64,000 nucleotides of DNA from Nitrospinaceae bacterium. GTDB taxonomy: Bacteria > UBA8248. Below the pieces are notes generated by a model, which saw nothing but the letters and a program-made list of their open reading frames with translations, was not told the origin of the DNA and ran no database searches. The position numbers and the translations under genes are program-made. Below are positions 18,564 to 26,423 of this stretch, in pieces. The stretch lies in assembly GCA_018669005.1 (NCBI GenBank), contig JABJAL010000072.1:324355-388354 (forward strand). Direction: 5' to 3'. Each line of letters opens with the position of its first letter. Position 1 is the first letter of the stretch.

Positions 18564-18679
18564 CGGGCTGGAAAGACAAAACTACAGGAAATGCGGGGAG
18601 GTTCGTGGTTCTCAAAATAATATTGGGGAGTCATGATCGAGATATTCTCCCTTTCTGGCGGCGATGAAGGAGGTTTAGG

Positions 18680-19654
18680 ATGAAGGCGATGCGCGTGCAC
18701 AAATTTGGTCTTGAGACGCCGATGCAGCTCGATGAGATAGAAGATGCTCGACCGGGCGCGGGCGAGGTGTTGATCAAGACGCACGCCATCGGGGCGCATC
18801 CGGTGGACGTGACGATTAGGGGCGGAATGCACCCGTTTCAAAAGTTTGTGACGCCGCCTTATATGCCTGGCCCAGAGGCGGCGGGCGAGGTGGTTGAGTT
18901 GGGCGTTGGCGTTGAGGGCTTTGAGGTTGGGCAACGGGTCTGCGGCCGGGCAATGGGGGGCGCGTATGCGGAGCTTGTGCGCCTGGGGGCGCCTTGGACG
19001 CTGAATTTGCCGGACGCCTATAGTTGGGCTGAAGGGGCGGGGCTTGCGGTTCAGTTTATTACGGCTTGGAACTCGGTGGTGATTAACGGGCGGGCCTCGG
19101 CTGGGGAGGTGGTGTTGGTGCAGGGCGGCGCGGGTGGCGTCGGGATGGCTTCGATTCAACTTGCCAGGGCGGTGGGCTGCCGGGTGATTGCTACGGCGAG
19201 CTCGCCCGAGAAGTTGAAAATTGCAAAAGAGATGGGCGCGGATGAGGTGATAAATTATCGTGAGGAAAATTTTGCGGAAAGGTGTCTGGAACTCACCGGC
19301 GGGCGCGGGGTGGACGTTATTATTGAGATGATCGCCGAGGAGAATCTGGATAAGGATGTCGATGCGATTTGTCCGCTTGGTCGAATTGTCGTCGTGGGAA
19401 CTTCAAAGGGCCTGGACCCCGACGCGGCGTTCGGGGTGCAGCGGGCGCTGATGAAGGATGCGCAGATTCTTTGCGTTTCGATGGTGAACCTGCCACCGCG
19501 CTTGCCCAAGTTGATGCGGCACTTAACGCCGATGGTTGAGGCGGGGAACTTCGATGTGCGAATTTTCCGGGAGATGCCGCTTATCGAGGCGAATGCCGCA
19601 CATGCTCTACTTTGGGGGGGCGAGGTTACGGGCAAGCTGGTGCTCGTTCCCTGA
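18680..19654 (+). CDS. Quinone oxidoreductase-like (zinc-free MDR) dehydrogenase
   Basis: 324 residues of the QOR branch of medium-chain dehydrogenases. Seen are PGPEAAGEVVELG, the NADPH-binding motif VQGGAGGVGMASIQLARAVG and ATASSPEKLKIAKEMGADEVINYREENF. No zinc ligands are present, as expected for the branch. A very strong ribosome site (AAGGAGG) lies 6 bases before the ATG. It probably reduces an enone or enoyl compound with NADPH. It is the last gene of the acyl-CoA cluster, 116 bases after the hydrolase. Confidence 0.88.
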   Translation: MKAMRVHKFGLETPMQLDEIEDARPGAGEVLIKTHAIGAHPVDVTIRGGMHPFQKFVTPPYMPGPEAAGEVVELGVGVEGFEVGQRVCGRAMGGAYAELVRLGAPWTLNLPDAYSWAEGAGLAVQFITAWNSVVINGRASAGEVVLVQGGAGGVGMASIQLARAVGCRVIATASSPEKLKIAKEMGADEVINYREENFAERCLELTGGRGVDVIIEMIAEENLDKDVDAICPLGRIVVVGTSKGLDPDAAFGVQRALMKDAQILCVSMVNLPPRLPKLMRHLTPMVEAGNFDVRIFREMPLIEANAAHALLWGGEVTGKLVLVP

Positions 19655-19814
19655 AGCGCGTTTCGACTTGTATTTAACTGATATTAAAAAGGTTGTATGT
19701 TGATCTGGATTTGTGCGACCCGGGGCCGGGCGTTCCTCTCCAGGGGAGCCGCCCCTTTCTCGGGCGATATGTGCGACATGTTGCAGTCAAAGGCCCTTCG
19801 CAGGTTTAGTAGGC

Positions 19815-20039
19815 TTACGTCACCGTTATGCTGATTTCCCACTCGCCTTCATTGTGCGTAACCTCAACATCCATTCCCTCGTTTTCCGCCCAACGGGCAA
19901 TGTTTTCGACCGCAAGGGGATAATCCACGATGACGATATAAATATCACCCACCGAATTGTTTTTCATGGCCGCTTGGACTTGAATCAGAGGATCGGGGCA
20001 TATTTCGCCTTTTAAATCGATAATTTTCGGATCCGGCAT
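19815..20039 (-). CDS. TusA-family sulfur carrier protein
   Basis: 74 residues. DLKGEICPDPLIQVQAAM contains the CPxP motif whose cysteine carries persulfide sulfur in TusA/SirA proteins. The start is 1 base after the stop of the upstream YeeE-type transporter, so they form an operon. TusA partners of YeeE transporters accept imported thiosulfate sulfur; some members serve selenium metabolism. The presence of selA/selB about 11 kb away makes the latter possible but not shown. Confidence 0.87.
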   Translation of the reverse strand: MPDPKIIDLKGEICPDPLIQVQAAMKNNSVGDIYIVIVDYPLAVENIARWAENEGMDVEVTHNEGEWEISITVT

Positions 20040-20040
20040 T

Positions 20041-21030
20041 TTATGATTTCCTCATGAAAAAGAGATAAGTTCCCAACCAACTTCCCATAATTATGAAGAT
20101 AGTTGCGAGCAAACTTGTTGATGAAAGAGCGGCTATCCCAGTCAGGCTATGCCCAATATTGCAACCGCCAGCAGTGGCAGCGCCGAATCCCATCATGAGT
20201 CCACCGATGAGTTGTTTTACCATTCTCTCCGGTGCTGGAGCGCGCCACTTAAATTCTTTTGCCCATGAGGCGGCGAAAAAAGCGCCTACTGGTACTCCGA
20301 GAATCATCCAGGCTCCCCAGTTGAGTGAAGATTCCTGTCCAGTCATGAGATATCGGATGATATTACCGGAGGGACCCGTGAAGCTCATACCATAATTTCG
20401 GCCCACTCCCGCTGAGGAGATCCAGGCAAGGGCGGAGATCAAGCCTATAATTATGCCGGTTTTAGTCCAAGACCATCCTGAGTAAACCTTAGGGCGTGGG
20501 GAGCACCAGAGCCATGAGCCGCCTATGACAAGGAAAAAGGAAATGAGTATCCATCGTGGCAGATTGAAGAGTCCGTCGAGGCCTCCTAGCTCATAGGGAG
20601 CATGGAAGGAACGCAGATAGGTAGTAATCGGCCGGAATGCCCCCCAGAACGTTGCTGCCACTCCTAAGGCGTAACTAATAACTACCAGAATCGAGCCCAC
20701 CATGCCCTCTCCGACACGGTACCAGCTACCGGAGGCGCAGCCGCCAGCGAGAGAGATGCCGACGCCGAATATTGTGCCGCCTACGATGGCAGCTAACCAA
20801 GTGAATTCGAAATGCCGGACGGTGAGGAATCCTACTGTATCCAACCCGTGAATAATGGATATTTGGACGAGTAAGGCCAAAATATAAGCGCGAAATAAGG
20901 TGGTGTCCCGTGCGAAAAGCAAATCTCGGAACGCGGAGTACATGCAAAAACGCCCCCGTTGGAGTGCGATACCGAATAGCAAGCCGACGGGAAGGCCTAA
21001 GGCTAGAGATTTAAGTATGCTCTGTTCCAT
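20041..21030 (-). CDS. YeeE/YedE family sulfur-compound transporter
   Basis: 329 residues, very hydrophobic, with about 8-10 membrane segments. Conserved cysteine motifs are present twice: LAGGCASGSWYRVGEG and TAGGCNIGHSLTG, as in the thiosulfate channel TsuA/YeeE. AGAGGA precedes the ATG. It is co-transcribed with the TusA-like gene. The likely role is uptake of thiosulfate or another sulfur (or selenium) compound across the inner membrane. Confidence 0.88.
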   Translation of the reverse strand: MEQSILKSLALGLPVGLLFGIALQRGRFCMYSAFRDLLFARDTTLFRAYILALLVQISIIHGLDTVGFLTVRHFEFTWLAAIVGGTIFGVGISLAGGCASGSWYRVGEGMVGSILVVISYALGVAATFWGAFRPITTYLRSFHAPYELGGLDGLFNLPRWILISFFLVIGGSWLWCSPRPKVYSGWSWTKTGIIIGLISALAWISSAGVGRNYGMSFTGPSGNIIRYLMTGQESSLNWGAWMILGVPVGAFFAASWAKEFKWRAPAPERMVKQLIGGLMMGFGAATAGGCNIGHSLTGIAALSSTSLLATIFIIMGSWLGTYLFFMRKS

Positions 21031-21101
21031 TCAGAAAAATCCTCTTTCACTAAGGCCTCTGTGACTTAAACAAAGGAGAACACCGATTTCTTCCAGAGTG
21101 T

Positions 21102-22364
21102 TTAGATTTCCTCTCCGAGGAGTAGCGCCTCGTAGCCCTCTTGATAAGTAGGATAGCGAAATTTGTAGCCTGAGGCTTTGATTTGCTCGTTTGAGCAGCG
21201 TTTGCCCCTTATCCCGGAGGAGGCAAGTCCACGAGACCGGGCCGATCCGGCGGGAGCCGAACCAGTAGGGGGGATATCTCGATCATCACCTGTATCCCCT
21301 TCTTGACGGGCAATTCCGGATACCCCCTCCAGGCGGTCGATTGCGGCTGCCCGAGCAGGTTCGGGCCTACCCGGTTCGGGCCTACCCGGTGCGGGCCTAC
21401 CCGGTGCTTTGAGTGCCACATGCCGCTCATATAGCCAACGGGCCACCTCGCTCTGAGGTGCAGGCGCCTCGTCAACCGCGCAATATATTGATTTAACTTG
21501 AGTTATGTCCATCAGGTGATGAAGCACGCCAGCGCAATCGTCCCGGTGAATCCGGTTCCCCCATCGCTCATGAGCCGCGCCCTCGCTCCCTTTTGCCGCA
21601 CCCTCGCCGACATTCCTTTGGTTTTCGCCTACCTTGACCGCACCTTTACTCACGCCCCCTAGGTTTTCGTGCGCTTTGGCCGCGTCCTCGCTTATTTCCC
21701 CAAGATGCCCCTCTCCCCCAAGCGCCTGCTCAGAAGTCGTATTACCTGCCGCCTCCGCCCGGAGTGCCCGCTTCATGAACCGTGTTCGCCCCGGCCCATA
21801 AATTCCACCAAAGCGAACAATCACAGCCGGAAAATCCGAGCCCCGCGCCAACGCCTCGGCCTCTCGCATAATCTGCCCCCGAAAGCCCCCGGCTGAGGAG
21901 CCATCTGGCTCCGTGGGCGAATTTTCATCCACCCACTCGCCCGCATCCTGGCCGTAGACCGCCGTGCTTGAGGTGAAAAAAAACCTTTTTAATTTTTGGT
22001 TTTGAGATTTCAGTGCAGAAAAAATATTTCCGAGGCCATCGATATAAGCCGCCCGGTAGGCCGCCTCGTCAGAGGCGTCCGCCGCCGCCGTGTAGAAAAC
22101 AAAATCAAGATTGGCGGGAAGATTATTAAGCGTACCCGGCTCGCACAAATCGGCTGCGATGGCGACAACACCCTCGGGCAAACCCACATCGGGCAAGCCC
22201 GCTTCAGGCAAACCCGCATCGGGCAAGCTCGCCCCGGGCGAACCCGCATCGGGCGAGGTCCCAGCCTTTCGTTTTAGGCCCCAAACCGCGTGGCCCGCCT
22301 TTGCCAATCGCCCCGCCAGCGCCGAGCCCACATAGCCACAACCCGCGATAAGAACCCGCGCCAT
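21102..22364 (-). CDS. YeeZ-like NAD-dependent epimerase/dehydratase with three low-complexity insertions
   Basis: 420 residues, against about 280 for typical YeeZ-type SDRs. The core is intact: VLIAGCGYVGSALAGRL, FFFTSSTAVYGQ, VIVRFGGIYGPGR, IHRDDCAGVLHHLM and the C-terminal YPTYQEGYEALL. Three repeat-rich segments interrupt it: residues ~36-63 (five-residue LPxxG units), ~210-260 (imperfect Gly/Glu/Ala units) and ~320-385 (GRPxP units and a Gly/Ser/Arg-rich tail). Two of them show 15-bp DNA repeats. They lie in surface-loop positions. The gene is 49 bases after hemQ on the same strand. Confidence 0.82.
   Translation of the reverse strand: MARVLIAGCGYVGSALAGRLAKAGHAVWGLKRKAGTSPDAGSPGASLPDAGLPEAGLPDVGLPEGVVAIAADLCEPGTLNNLPANLDFVFYTAAADASDEAAYRAAYIDGLGNIFSALKSQNQKLKRFFFTSSTAVYGQDAGEWVDENSPTEPDGSSAGGFRGQIMREAEALARGSDFPAVIVRFGGIYGPGRTRFMKRALRAEAAGNTTSEQALGGEGHLGEISEDAAKAHENLGGVSKGAVKVGENQRNVGEGAAKGSEGAAHERWGNRIHRDDCAGVLHHLMDITQVKSIYCAVDEAPAPQSEVARWLYERHVALKAPGRPAPGRPEPGRPEPARAAAIDRLEGVSGIARQEGDTGDDRDIPPTGSAPAGSARSRGLASSGIRGKRCSNEQIKASGYKFRYPTYQEGYEALLLGEEI
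21358..21406 (-). repeat. 15-bp tandem repeat inside the SDR gene (GRPxP units)
   Basis: Three near-identical 15-base units (read on + as GGGCCTACCCGGTTC with small changes) encode PGRPAPGRPEPGRPEP on the minus strand. They are in frame and add no stop. Confidence 0.7.
22172..22256 (-). repeat. 15-bp tandem repeat inside the SDR gene (LPxxG units)
   Basis: About five imperfect 15-base units based on GGGCAAACCCGCATC on the + strand encode five-residue units such as LPDAG, LPEAG and LPDVG. They lie just after the first beta-alpha-beta unit of the Rossmann fold. Confidence 0.7.
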
Positions 22365-22413
22365 GCGCTCTCCCCGGCCAGTGGCCGTCCCGGCCTGTGG
22401 CCGCTAGTTCGCG

Positions 22414-23235
22414 TTATTTTAAAATGCCCGCTAGATCCCCGGGCTTAATGCGCAGCCCGTTGTAGAACGGTCCAAACTCCCCATACCACACCGTCGCCTC
22501 ATCAAAGCGCATCTCGTAAATCAGCTCTTTAAACACATGCGGGTCCGGCGCAAACAGATACACCCCCCACTCCCAATCGTCGAGCCCGATGCTCCCGGTA
22601 ATGATCTGCTGCACGCGCCCGGCATACTTTCGCCCAACCATGCCGTGGTCGCGCATCATCTGCTGGCGCTCCTTGATGGGCAGGCCATACCAGTTCTTCA
22701 CCTCGCCCCGCTGTTTGCTCATCGGGTAGAAACAAAGATACCGCTCATCGGGAATCTCCATGAAGAGCCGGCCAATCATGCGCTCTCTTTGGTCCGCCAT
22801 CTCGGCGCTCCAGCGTGCCTTCCAGTCATCGCTCCCCGGCTTTAAACCCTCGGCGATCAATTCCCCATGAAACTTAATCGTCATCTCATAGAGCCCAAGC
22901 TCCAGAAACGATAGATACGAAGTCGTCTCCTGAAGGTAGCTGTAAATTGGCAAGCGCTTAAAACCAAGCTCCACCTCGTTCAGCTCGTCCAGCGTATTTT
23001 TAAAATTCAAAAAGAGAAGATCCCCCTTGTGCCCAAGGAGGCTGAACACCGCAGATTCGCCATCCTCTGCCCCGGCGATTTTATCAAAGAACCCTGCCGC
23101 CCCGGCAACCATCGCCGCTTTTTCATCCGCCGCCACAGCGTTCCACCGTGGCCAGTCCACACTAAAAATCTGGTGGAGCACCGCCCACCCGTCCAGTACC
23201 TCGGGCACCACCGCCTGATTGTTGTTATCACTCAC
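22414..23235 (-). CDS. hemQ: Coproheme decarboxylase / chlorite dismutase family (HemQ)
   Basis: 273 residues, typical for HemQ. Signatures: FYPMSKQRGEVKNWYGLP (the Tyr, Lys and Trp region that binds and decarboxylates coproheme propionates), MMRDHGMVGRKY with the axial His, GSIGLDDWEWGVYLF and the FKELIYEMRFDEATVWYGEFGPF end. It would convert coproheme III to heme b in the coproporphyrin-dependent pathway. True chlorite dismutases have a distal Arg that I cannot place here. The start is GTG at 23235 with GGGAG upstream, and a good promoter lies 46 bases before it. Confidence 0.87.
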   Translation of the reverse strand: MSDNNNQAVVPEVLDGWAVLHQIFSVDWPRWNAVAADEKAAMVAGAAGFFDKIAGAEDGESAVFSLLGHKGDLLFLNFKNTLDELNEVELGFKRLPIYSYLQETTSYLSFLELGLYEMTIKFHGELIAEGLKPGSDDWKARWSAEMADQRERMIGRLFMEIPDERYLCFYPMSKQRGEVKNWYGLPIKERQQMMRDHGMVGRKYAGRVQQIITGSIGLDDWEWGVYLFAPDPHVFKELIYEMRFDEATVWYGEFGPFYNGLRIKPGDLAGILK

Positions 23236-23238
23236 GTT

Positions 23239-23320
23239 TTTCGCTCCCGTCTCGGAGGGTTAATTGATGTCGTTGCGGGTATTCTAGCAGACCGGCGGGA
23301 GGCATCAATGGGCCGAGGGT
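23239..23320 (-). repeat. 82-bp repeat, copy A: promoter/leader of hemQ
   Basis: It matches 24484-24565 with 9 mismatches over 82 bases and no gaps (about 89% identity). Copy A carries the hemQ promoter and ribosome site. A shorter related stretch (GGGCCGAGGGTG) recurs near 27010. Confidence 0.8.
23281..23308 (-). promoter_or_regulatory. hemQ promoter
   Basis: On the minus strand, TTGATG (-35; 23303-23308) and TAGAAT (-10; 23281-23286) are 16 bases apart. The start site would be near 23274, about 40 bases before the GTG start codon. Confidence 0.6.
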
Positions 23321-23499
23321 GAGGCGAGACATGAAAGATATTAAGGAGGTTGGGTAGGAACTGAAGTGAGCCTGAGTGAAACTGATTGGTACTGATGCAC
23401 ACCGGTTATGGACACCTATATGGACAACAGATTCGATGGGCCAATGAAACAATTTGCCTCACTGATACGAAAGAATCCAAACATGAAAAATGAATCTAA

Positions 23500-24225
23500 T
23501 TAAATATTGATGACTTCAAAAGATGCCGCATGAGGGAATCCGGATCGTTTTCCGGTCATCTCGGCAGAGTTTGTAAGAAAATTTACCGGGTCAAAGCCCT
23601 GCGCGAGATTTTCGATGTAGGCTTTATGTTCTTGCAATGAGGCGATCCCTTTTTCCAAAAAACCCGTAATATCGACAGCGTGTGTGGGCTTAGGGGAGCC
23701 ACTAAGCAACACCTTCTGAACGCCGGACCACGGATCCAACCCCTCTTCAAGCAACTCAGGAAAAATCCAACGGTTTCCGGCGTCTCTGGCACCGTCCATT
23801 ACACCGTAGGCTAACCATCTGTGGTCTGCCATATTTAAAGGGCCGCCAGGCCAAGTCAGGCGATGCGAGAGCGTGATTAACACGTCGGGTTTGTGAATGC
23901 GAATCTGGCGGGTAATATCCCGACGCAGGGGAAGTCCGTATTCTAGGATTCCGTCTGTGTAGCCAAGAAATTCAACCTTTTCGACGCCCACGACACGAGC
24001 GCTCCGATACTCTTCCTCTTCTCGAAGGGGACCTGCTTCGTGCGGTGACATTCCATCAATACCCGCCTCGCCGCTTGTCATCAGAATGTAGACAACCTTT
24101 TTCCCTTGTGAGGTCCAACGGGCAACGGCACTGGCCGCACCAAATTCCATGTCATCAGGATGCGCCACAATGGCGAGAGCGCAGTTCCAATCCTCAGGCA
24201 ATGAATCAAGAATCTGTTTGCTCAT
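23500..24225 (-). CDS. PIG-L (LmbE) family deacetylase (copy 1)
   Basis: 241 residues. The zinc-binding AHPDDMEFGAASA motif near the N-terminus, ILMTSGEAGIDG, and LREEEEYRSARVVGVEKVEFLGYTDG define the LmbE fold; the second zinc His is probably in NMADHRWLAYGVMDGA. Members remove N-acetyl groups from GlcNAc-containing glycosides or related molecules. It stands alone between repeats and a tRNA remnant, so its pathway is unclear. It is a distant paralogue of the PIG-L gene in the 45-52 kb operon. Confidence 0.88.
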   Translation of the reverse strand: MSKQILDSLPEDWNCALAIVAHPDDMEFGAASAVARWTSQGKKVVYILMTSGEAGIDGMSPHEAGPLREEEEYRSARVVGVEKVEFLGYTDGILEYGLPLRRDITRQIRIHKPDVLITLSHRLTWPGGPLNMADHRWLAYGVMDGARDAGNRWIFPELLEEGLDPWSGVQKVLLSGSPKPTHAVDITGFLEKGIASLQEHKAYIENLAQGFDPVNFLTNSAEMTGKRSGFPHAASFEVINI

Positions 24226-24386
24226 TAAATAGAGTTCCCTTTAGGTGAAAATTCAGCACTTCCCAATCCATAACATCAATAAAGAAATTCCAGTGGATTT
24301 TCAATGCCTATATTTGGCGGGGCGATTATTAATCAACCACCTCCGACTTGTCCTCGATAGTAGCACTACTCCATATTTCTGTTAAG

Positions 24387-24419
24387 AAAAACGCCCCCTG
24401 AACCGATGCCTGGAGGGCG
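24387..24419 (-). terminator. Terminator following the decayed tRNA fragment
   Basis: On the minus strand, a CGCCCTCCAGG...CAGGGGGCG hairpin is followed by TTTTT. It lies about 10 bases after the tRNA 3' end, as tRNA terminators do. Confidence 0.6.
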
Positions 24420-24429
24420 ACACTATTTT

Positions 24430-24474
24430 GTGGGCGGGACAGGGATCGAACATGCGGCCTATGCCTTGTAAAGT
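24430..24474 (-). pseudogene. 3' fragment of a tRNA-Val (UAC), degenerate
   Basis: Minus-strand sequence contains an anticodon loop TTTACAA, the 3' anticodon stem GGCAT, the T-arm with TTCGATC and an acceptor strand CCCGCCC. The T-stem has one mismatch and the CCA end is altered. The 5' half is absent, so this is not a working tRNA. The break near the anticodon loop is where integrases commonly recombine. Confidence 0.6.
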
Positions 24475-24483
24475 ACCGGGTCT

Positions 24484-24565
24484 TTTCGCTCTCGTGTCGG
24501 AGGGTTAATTGATGTTGTATCGGGTATTCTAGGAGATCGGCGGGAGGCATCAATGGGCGGGGGGT
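24484..24565 (-). repeat. 82-bp repeat, copy B: orphan copy of the hemQ promoter/leader
   Basis: An ungapped match to 23239-23320. The promoter boxes TTGATG and TAGAAT are unchanged with the same 16-base spacing (24526-24553). Downstream on the minus strand it runs into the tRNA fragment rather than a gene. Confidence 0.8.
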
Positions 24566-24764
24566 GGCTGAGTGCGAGGCGGGGTTTCTGCCCAATTGCC
24601 GATGTTTGTTCTTCTGAACGAAGTGAAGAATCCAGCTTGAGCGGTAAAGAGGTATGCCCCTCGCCAACAACAACCTAGTTTTTTTGCCGGGTTTGTGCTC
24701 CTATTCGTAAATTAAGTTTTTTTGTTTAACGATCCTGCCTTTCCCTAACAGGTGCCATTATACA

Positions 24765-26087
24765 ATGATCAGACAACTTCACCTCAATTTGTTCCTGAAA
24801 TTTCGGGGCCACCACGAAGCCGCCTGGAACCATCCCGATTCTTCGCCAGCCTTGCCTACCGATGTAAATTTCTATGTGGATATCGCTCAACGTGCGGAGG
24901 CAGGACTTTTTGATTCGATCTTTTTCGCTGATTCACCGGTGTTGACTACGGATGCGCCGCAGTCTGGACGAGTCGGGCTTGAACCCATCACTTTATTAGC
25001 GGCACTCGCCATGGCAACCGAGCGGATCGGGCTGATCGCGACGGGAACGAGTACGTATTCTCATGCCTTTAACCTGGCGCGGCAGTTCAGCTCGATCGAT
25101 CACATTAGCAATGGCCGTGCCGGTTGGAATATTGTCACCACCTGGAGGAAGGAGGTCGCGCGCAATTTCGGTGATGCCGGTCAGAATAGTCATGCGGACC
25201 GCTACGTCATGGCCGAAGAATTTGTCCAGGTCGTCAAAGATTTGTGGGATAGCTGGGCCGATGACGCCGTGGTGGATGACCGCAGCGGTGGCGTCTACGC
25301 CAAAAGTGATCGCATTCGTTCTATCGACTTTAACGGCGAGTACTATAGCGTCGCGGGGCCGCTGGACATACCGCGCAGCCCGCAGGGGCGACCGGTGCTG
25401 GTGCAGGCCGGATCGTCTGATGCCGGACGTGACTTTGCCTCGCGCCACGCCGAGGCCGTATTTACAGCCCACCTCGAAAAGGCGACGGCGCAGACGTTTT
25501 ACACGGATATTAAAAAGCGAGCGGTTGCCGCAGGTCGTGATGCGAGCCAAGTCCTGATTCTGCCTGGTCTGAGCCCAATGATTGCGTCGACCGAGAGCGA
25601 AGCAGAGCGGATGGAGAAGGATCTTAATGAGAATTCTGACCCGGAAATCGGTCGCCGAACGCTCTCCAACCGATTCGGCGGACATGATTTTTCGCATTTG
25701 CCGCTAGACCGGCCGCTGACGCCGGATGACTTCCCTGAACCCTCCAGTCTCGAAACCACGCGTAGTCGGACGGAGTTGGTCGTCAATCTTGTGCGCAGCG
25801 AGGGCCTTACCTTGCGCCAACTTCTGGCCCGTTTTGCCGGTGCTCGCGGCCACTTTACTTATTCTGGCACGCCCGAGCAGGTTGCCGATTTGATTGAGGA
25901 CTGGTTCCGCGATGGGGCCGCCGATGGTTTCAATATGATGCCGCCGCTATTTCCCACAATGCTGGATGTTTTTATTGAAGAGGTGATTCCAATTCTTCAG
26001 CGTCGCGGCCTGTTCCGGACAGAATATAAAGGCAAGACGTTGCGGGAGCACTATGGACTCGATCGACCCGCTGGGCGGTTTTGGTAG
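24765..26087 (+). CDS. FMN-dependent luciferase-like monooxygenase (NtaA/SnaA/DszA type)
   Basis: 440 residues, the usual length of the nitrilotriacetate monooxygenase component A group. Seen are LNLFLKFRGHHEAAWNHP at the N-terminus, the substrate/flavin region LAALAMATERIGLIATGTSTYSHAF, ISNGRAGWNIVTTW and PVLVQAGSSDAGRDFAS. These are two-component enzymes that use FMNH2 from a separate reductase to oxidise C-N or C-S bonds in small organic compounds. No reductase is next to it. The gene is flanked by two tRNA-Val 3' remnants, which suggests it arrived on a mobile segment. Confidence 0.9.
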   Translation: MIRQLHLNLFLKFRGHHEAAWNHPDSSPALPTDVNFYVDIAQRAEAGLFDSIFFADSPVLTTDAPQSGRVGLEPITLLAALAMATERIGLIATGTSTYSHAFNLARQFSSIDHISNGRAGWNIVTTWRKEVARNFGDAGQNSHADRYVMAEEFVQVVKDLWDSWADDAVVDDRSGGVYAKSDRIRSIDFNGEYYSVAGPLDIPRSPQGRPVLVQAGSSDAGRDFASRHAEAVFTAHLEKATAQTFYTDIKKRAVAAGRDASQVLILPGLSPMIASTESEAERMEKDLNENSDPEIGRRTLSNRFGGHDFSHLPLDRPLTPDDFPEPSSLETTRSRTELVVNLVRSEGLTLRQLLARFAGARGHFTYSGTPEQVADLIEDWFRDGAADGFNMMPPLFPTMLDVFIEEVIPILQRRGLFRTEYKGKTLREHYGLDRPAGRFW

Positions 26088-26206
26088 ATTGATCTGTCCC
26101 CAAAACTGACACCACTCCCTACGAGGGTTGTGAGCTGTTACTTTGTAAAAGAAAACGCTCCGCTGAATTGCCACTCGTATTAAGTATTTCCGGTGAATTG
26201 TCCACG

Positions 26207-26240
26207 AAAAAAACGTCTCCCGGCTCGAAACCCGGAGAGC
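26207..26240 (-). terminator. Terminator following the second tRNA fragment
   Basis: On the minus strand, GCTCTCCGGGTTTCGAGCCGGGAGACG forms a strong hairpin followed by seven T residues, about 10 bases after the CCA end of the tRNA fragment. Confidence 0.75.
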
Positions 26241-26249
26241 ATCAAAATT

Positions 26250-26296
26250 TGGTGAGCAGGACAGGAATCGAACCTGCGACCTATGCCATGTAAGGG
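26250..26296 (-). pseudogene. 3' half of a tRNA-Val (UAC)
   Basis: The minus strand reads an anticodon loop CTTACAT, 3' stem GGCAT, variable loop AGGTC, an intact T-arm GCAGG-TTCGATT-CCTGT, the acceptor strand CCTGCTC, then ACCA. The 5' acceptor, D arm and 5' anticodon stem are missing. The part that remains runs from the anticodon loop to the 3' end, the usual extent of an att core. Confidence 0.7.
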
Positions 26297-26423
26297 TCTT
26301 TTCGGGGTATGAGCCTGAGTGGTACTGAGTTGCCTTGAGACACTTCCTCTATAGGCACTAGAATTTGGAAGCCTTGTTGGTCTGTTAGGGGCTTAGAATT
26401 AGTGACTCGCCATACACAGGCAA

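Larger units (their letters stand above)
24226..24764. other. Intergenic region with tRNA remnant, terminator and second repeat copy
   Basis: About 540 bases with no credible protein gene. It contains the 3' part of a decayed tRNA-Val with its terminator and the second copy of the hemQ-leader repeat, including the promoter boxes. The rest has no recognisable feature. Confidence 0.6.
26088..26423. other. Intergenic region with second tRNA remnant
   Basis: About 335 bases without a gene. It contains a tRNA-Val 3' half with terminator and, just beyond, GAGCCTGAGTGGTACTGAGT, which resembles a stretch near 23369 (GAGCCTGAGTGAAACTGATT). Such sequences are often found beside integrated elements. 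Confidence 0.55.

Noticed and set aside
22172..22256. Repeat array considered as CRISPR
   Set aside because: The 15-bp units are contiguous, in frame within a gene and have no spacers.
24329..24673. 114-codon minus-strand frame
   Set aside because: It reads through the tRNA remnant, its terminator and the repeat, so it cannot be a real gene.
26090..26130. Possible insertion-sequence end (CTGTCCCCAAAACTGACACC)
   Set aside because: No transposase and no matching inverted end nearby; too little to call an element.
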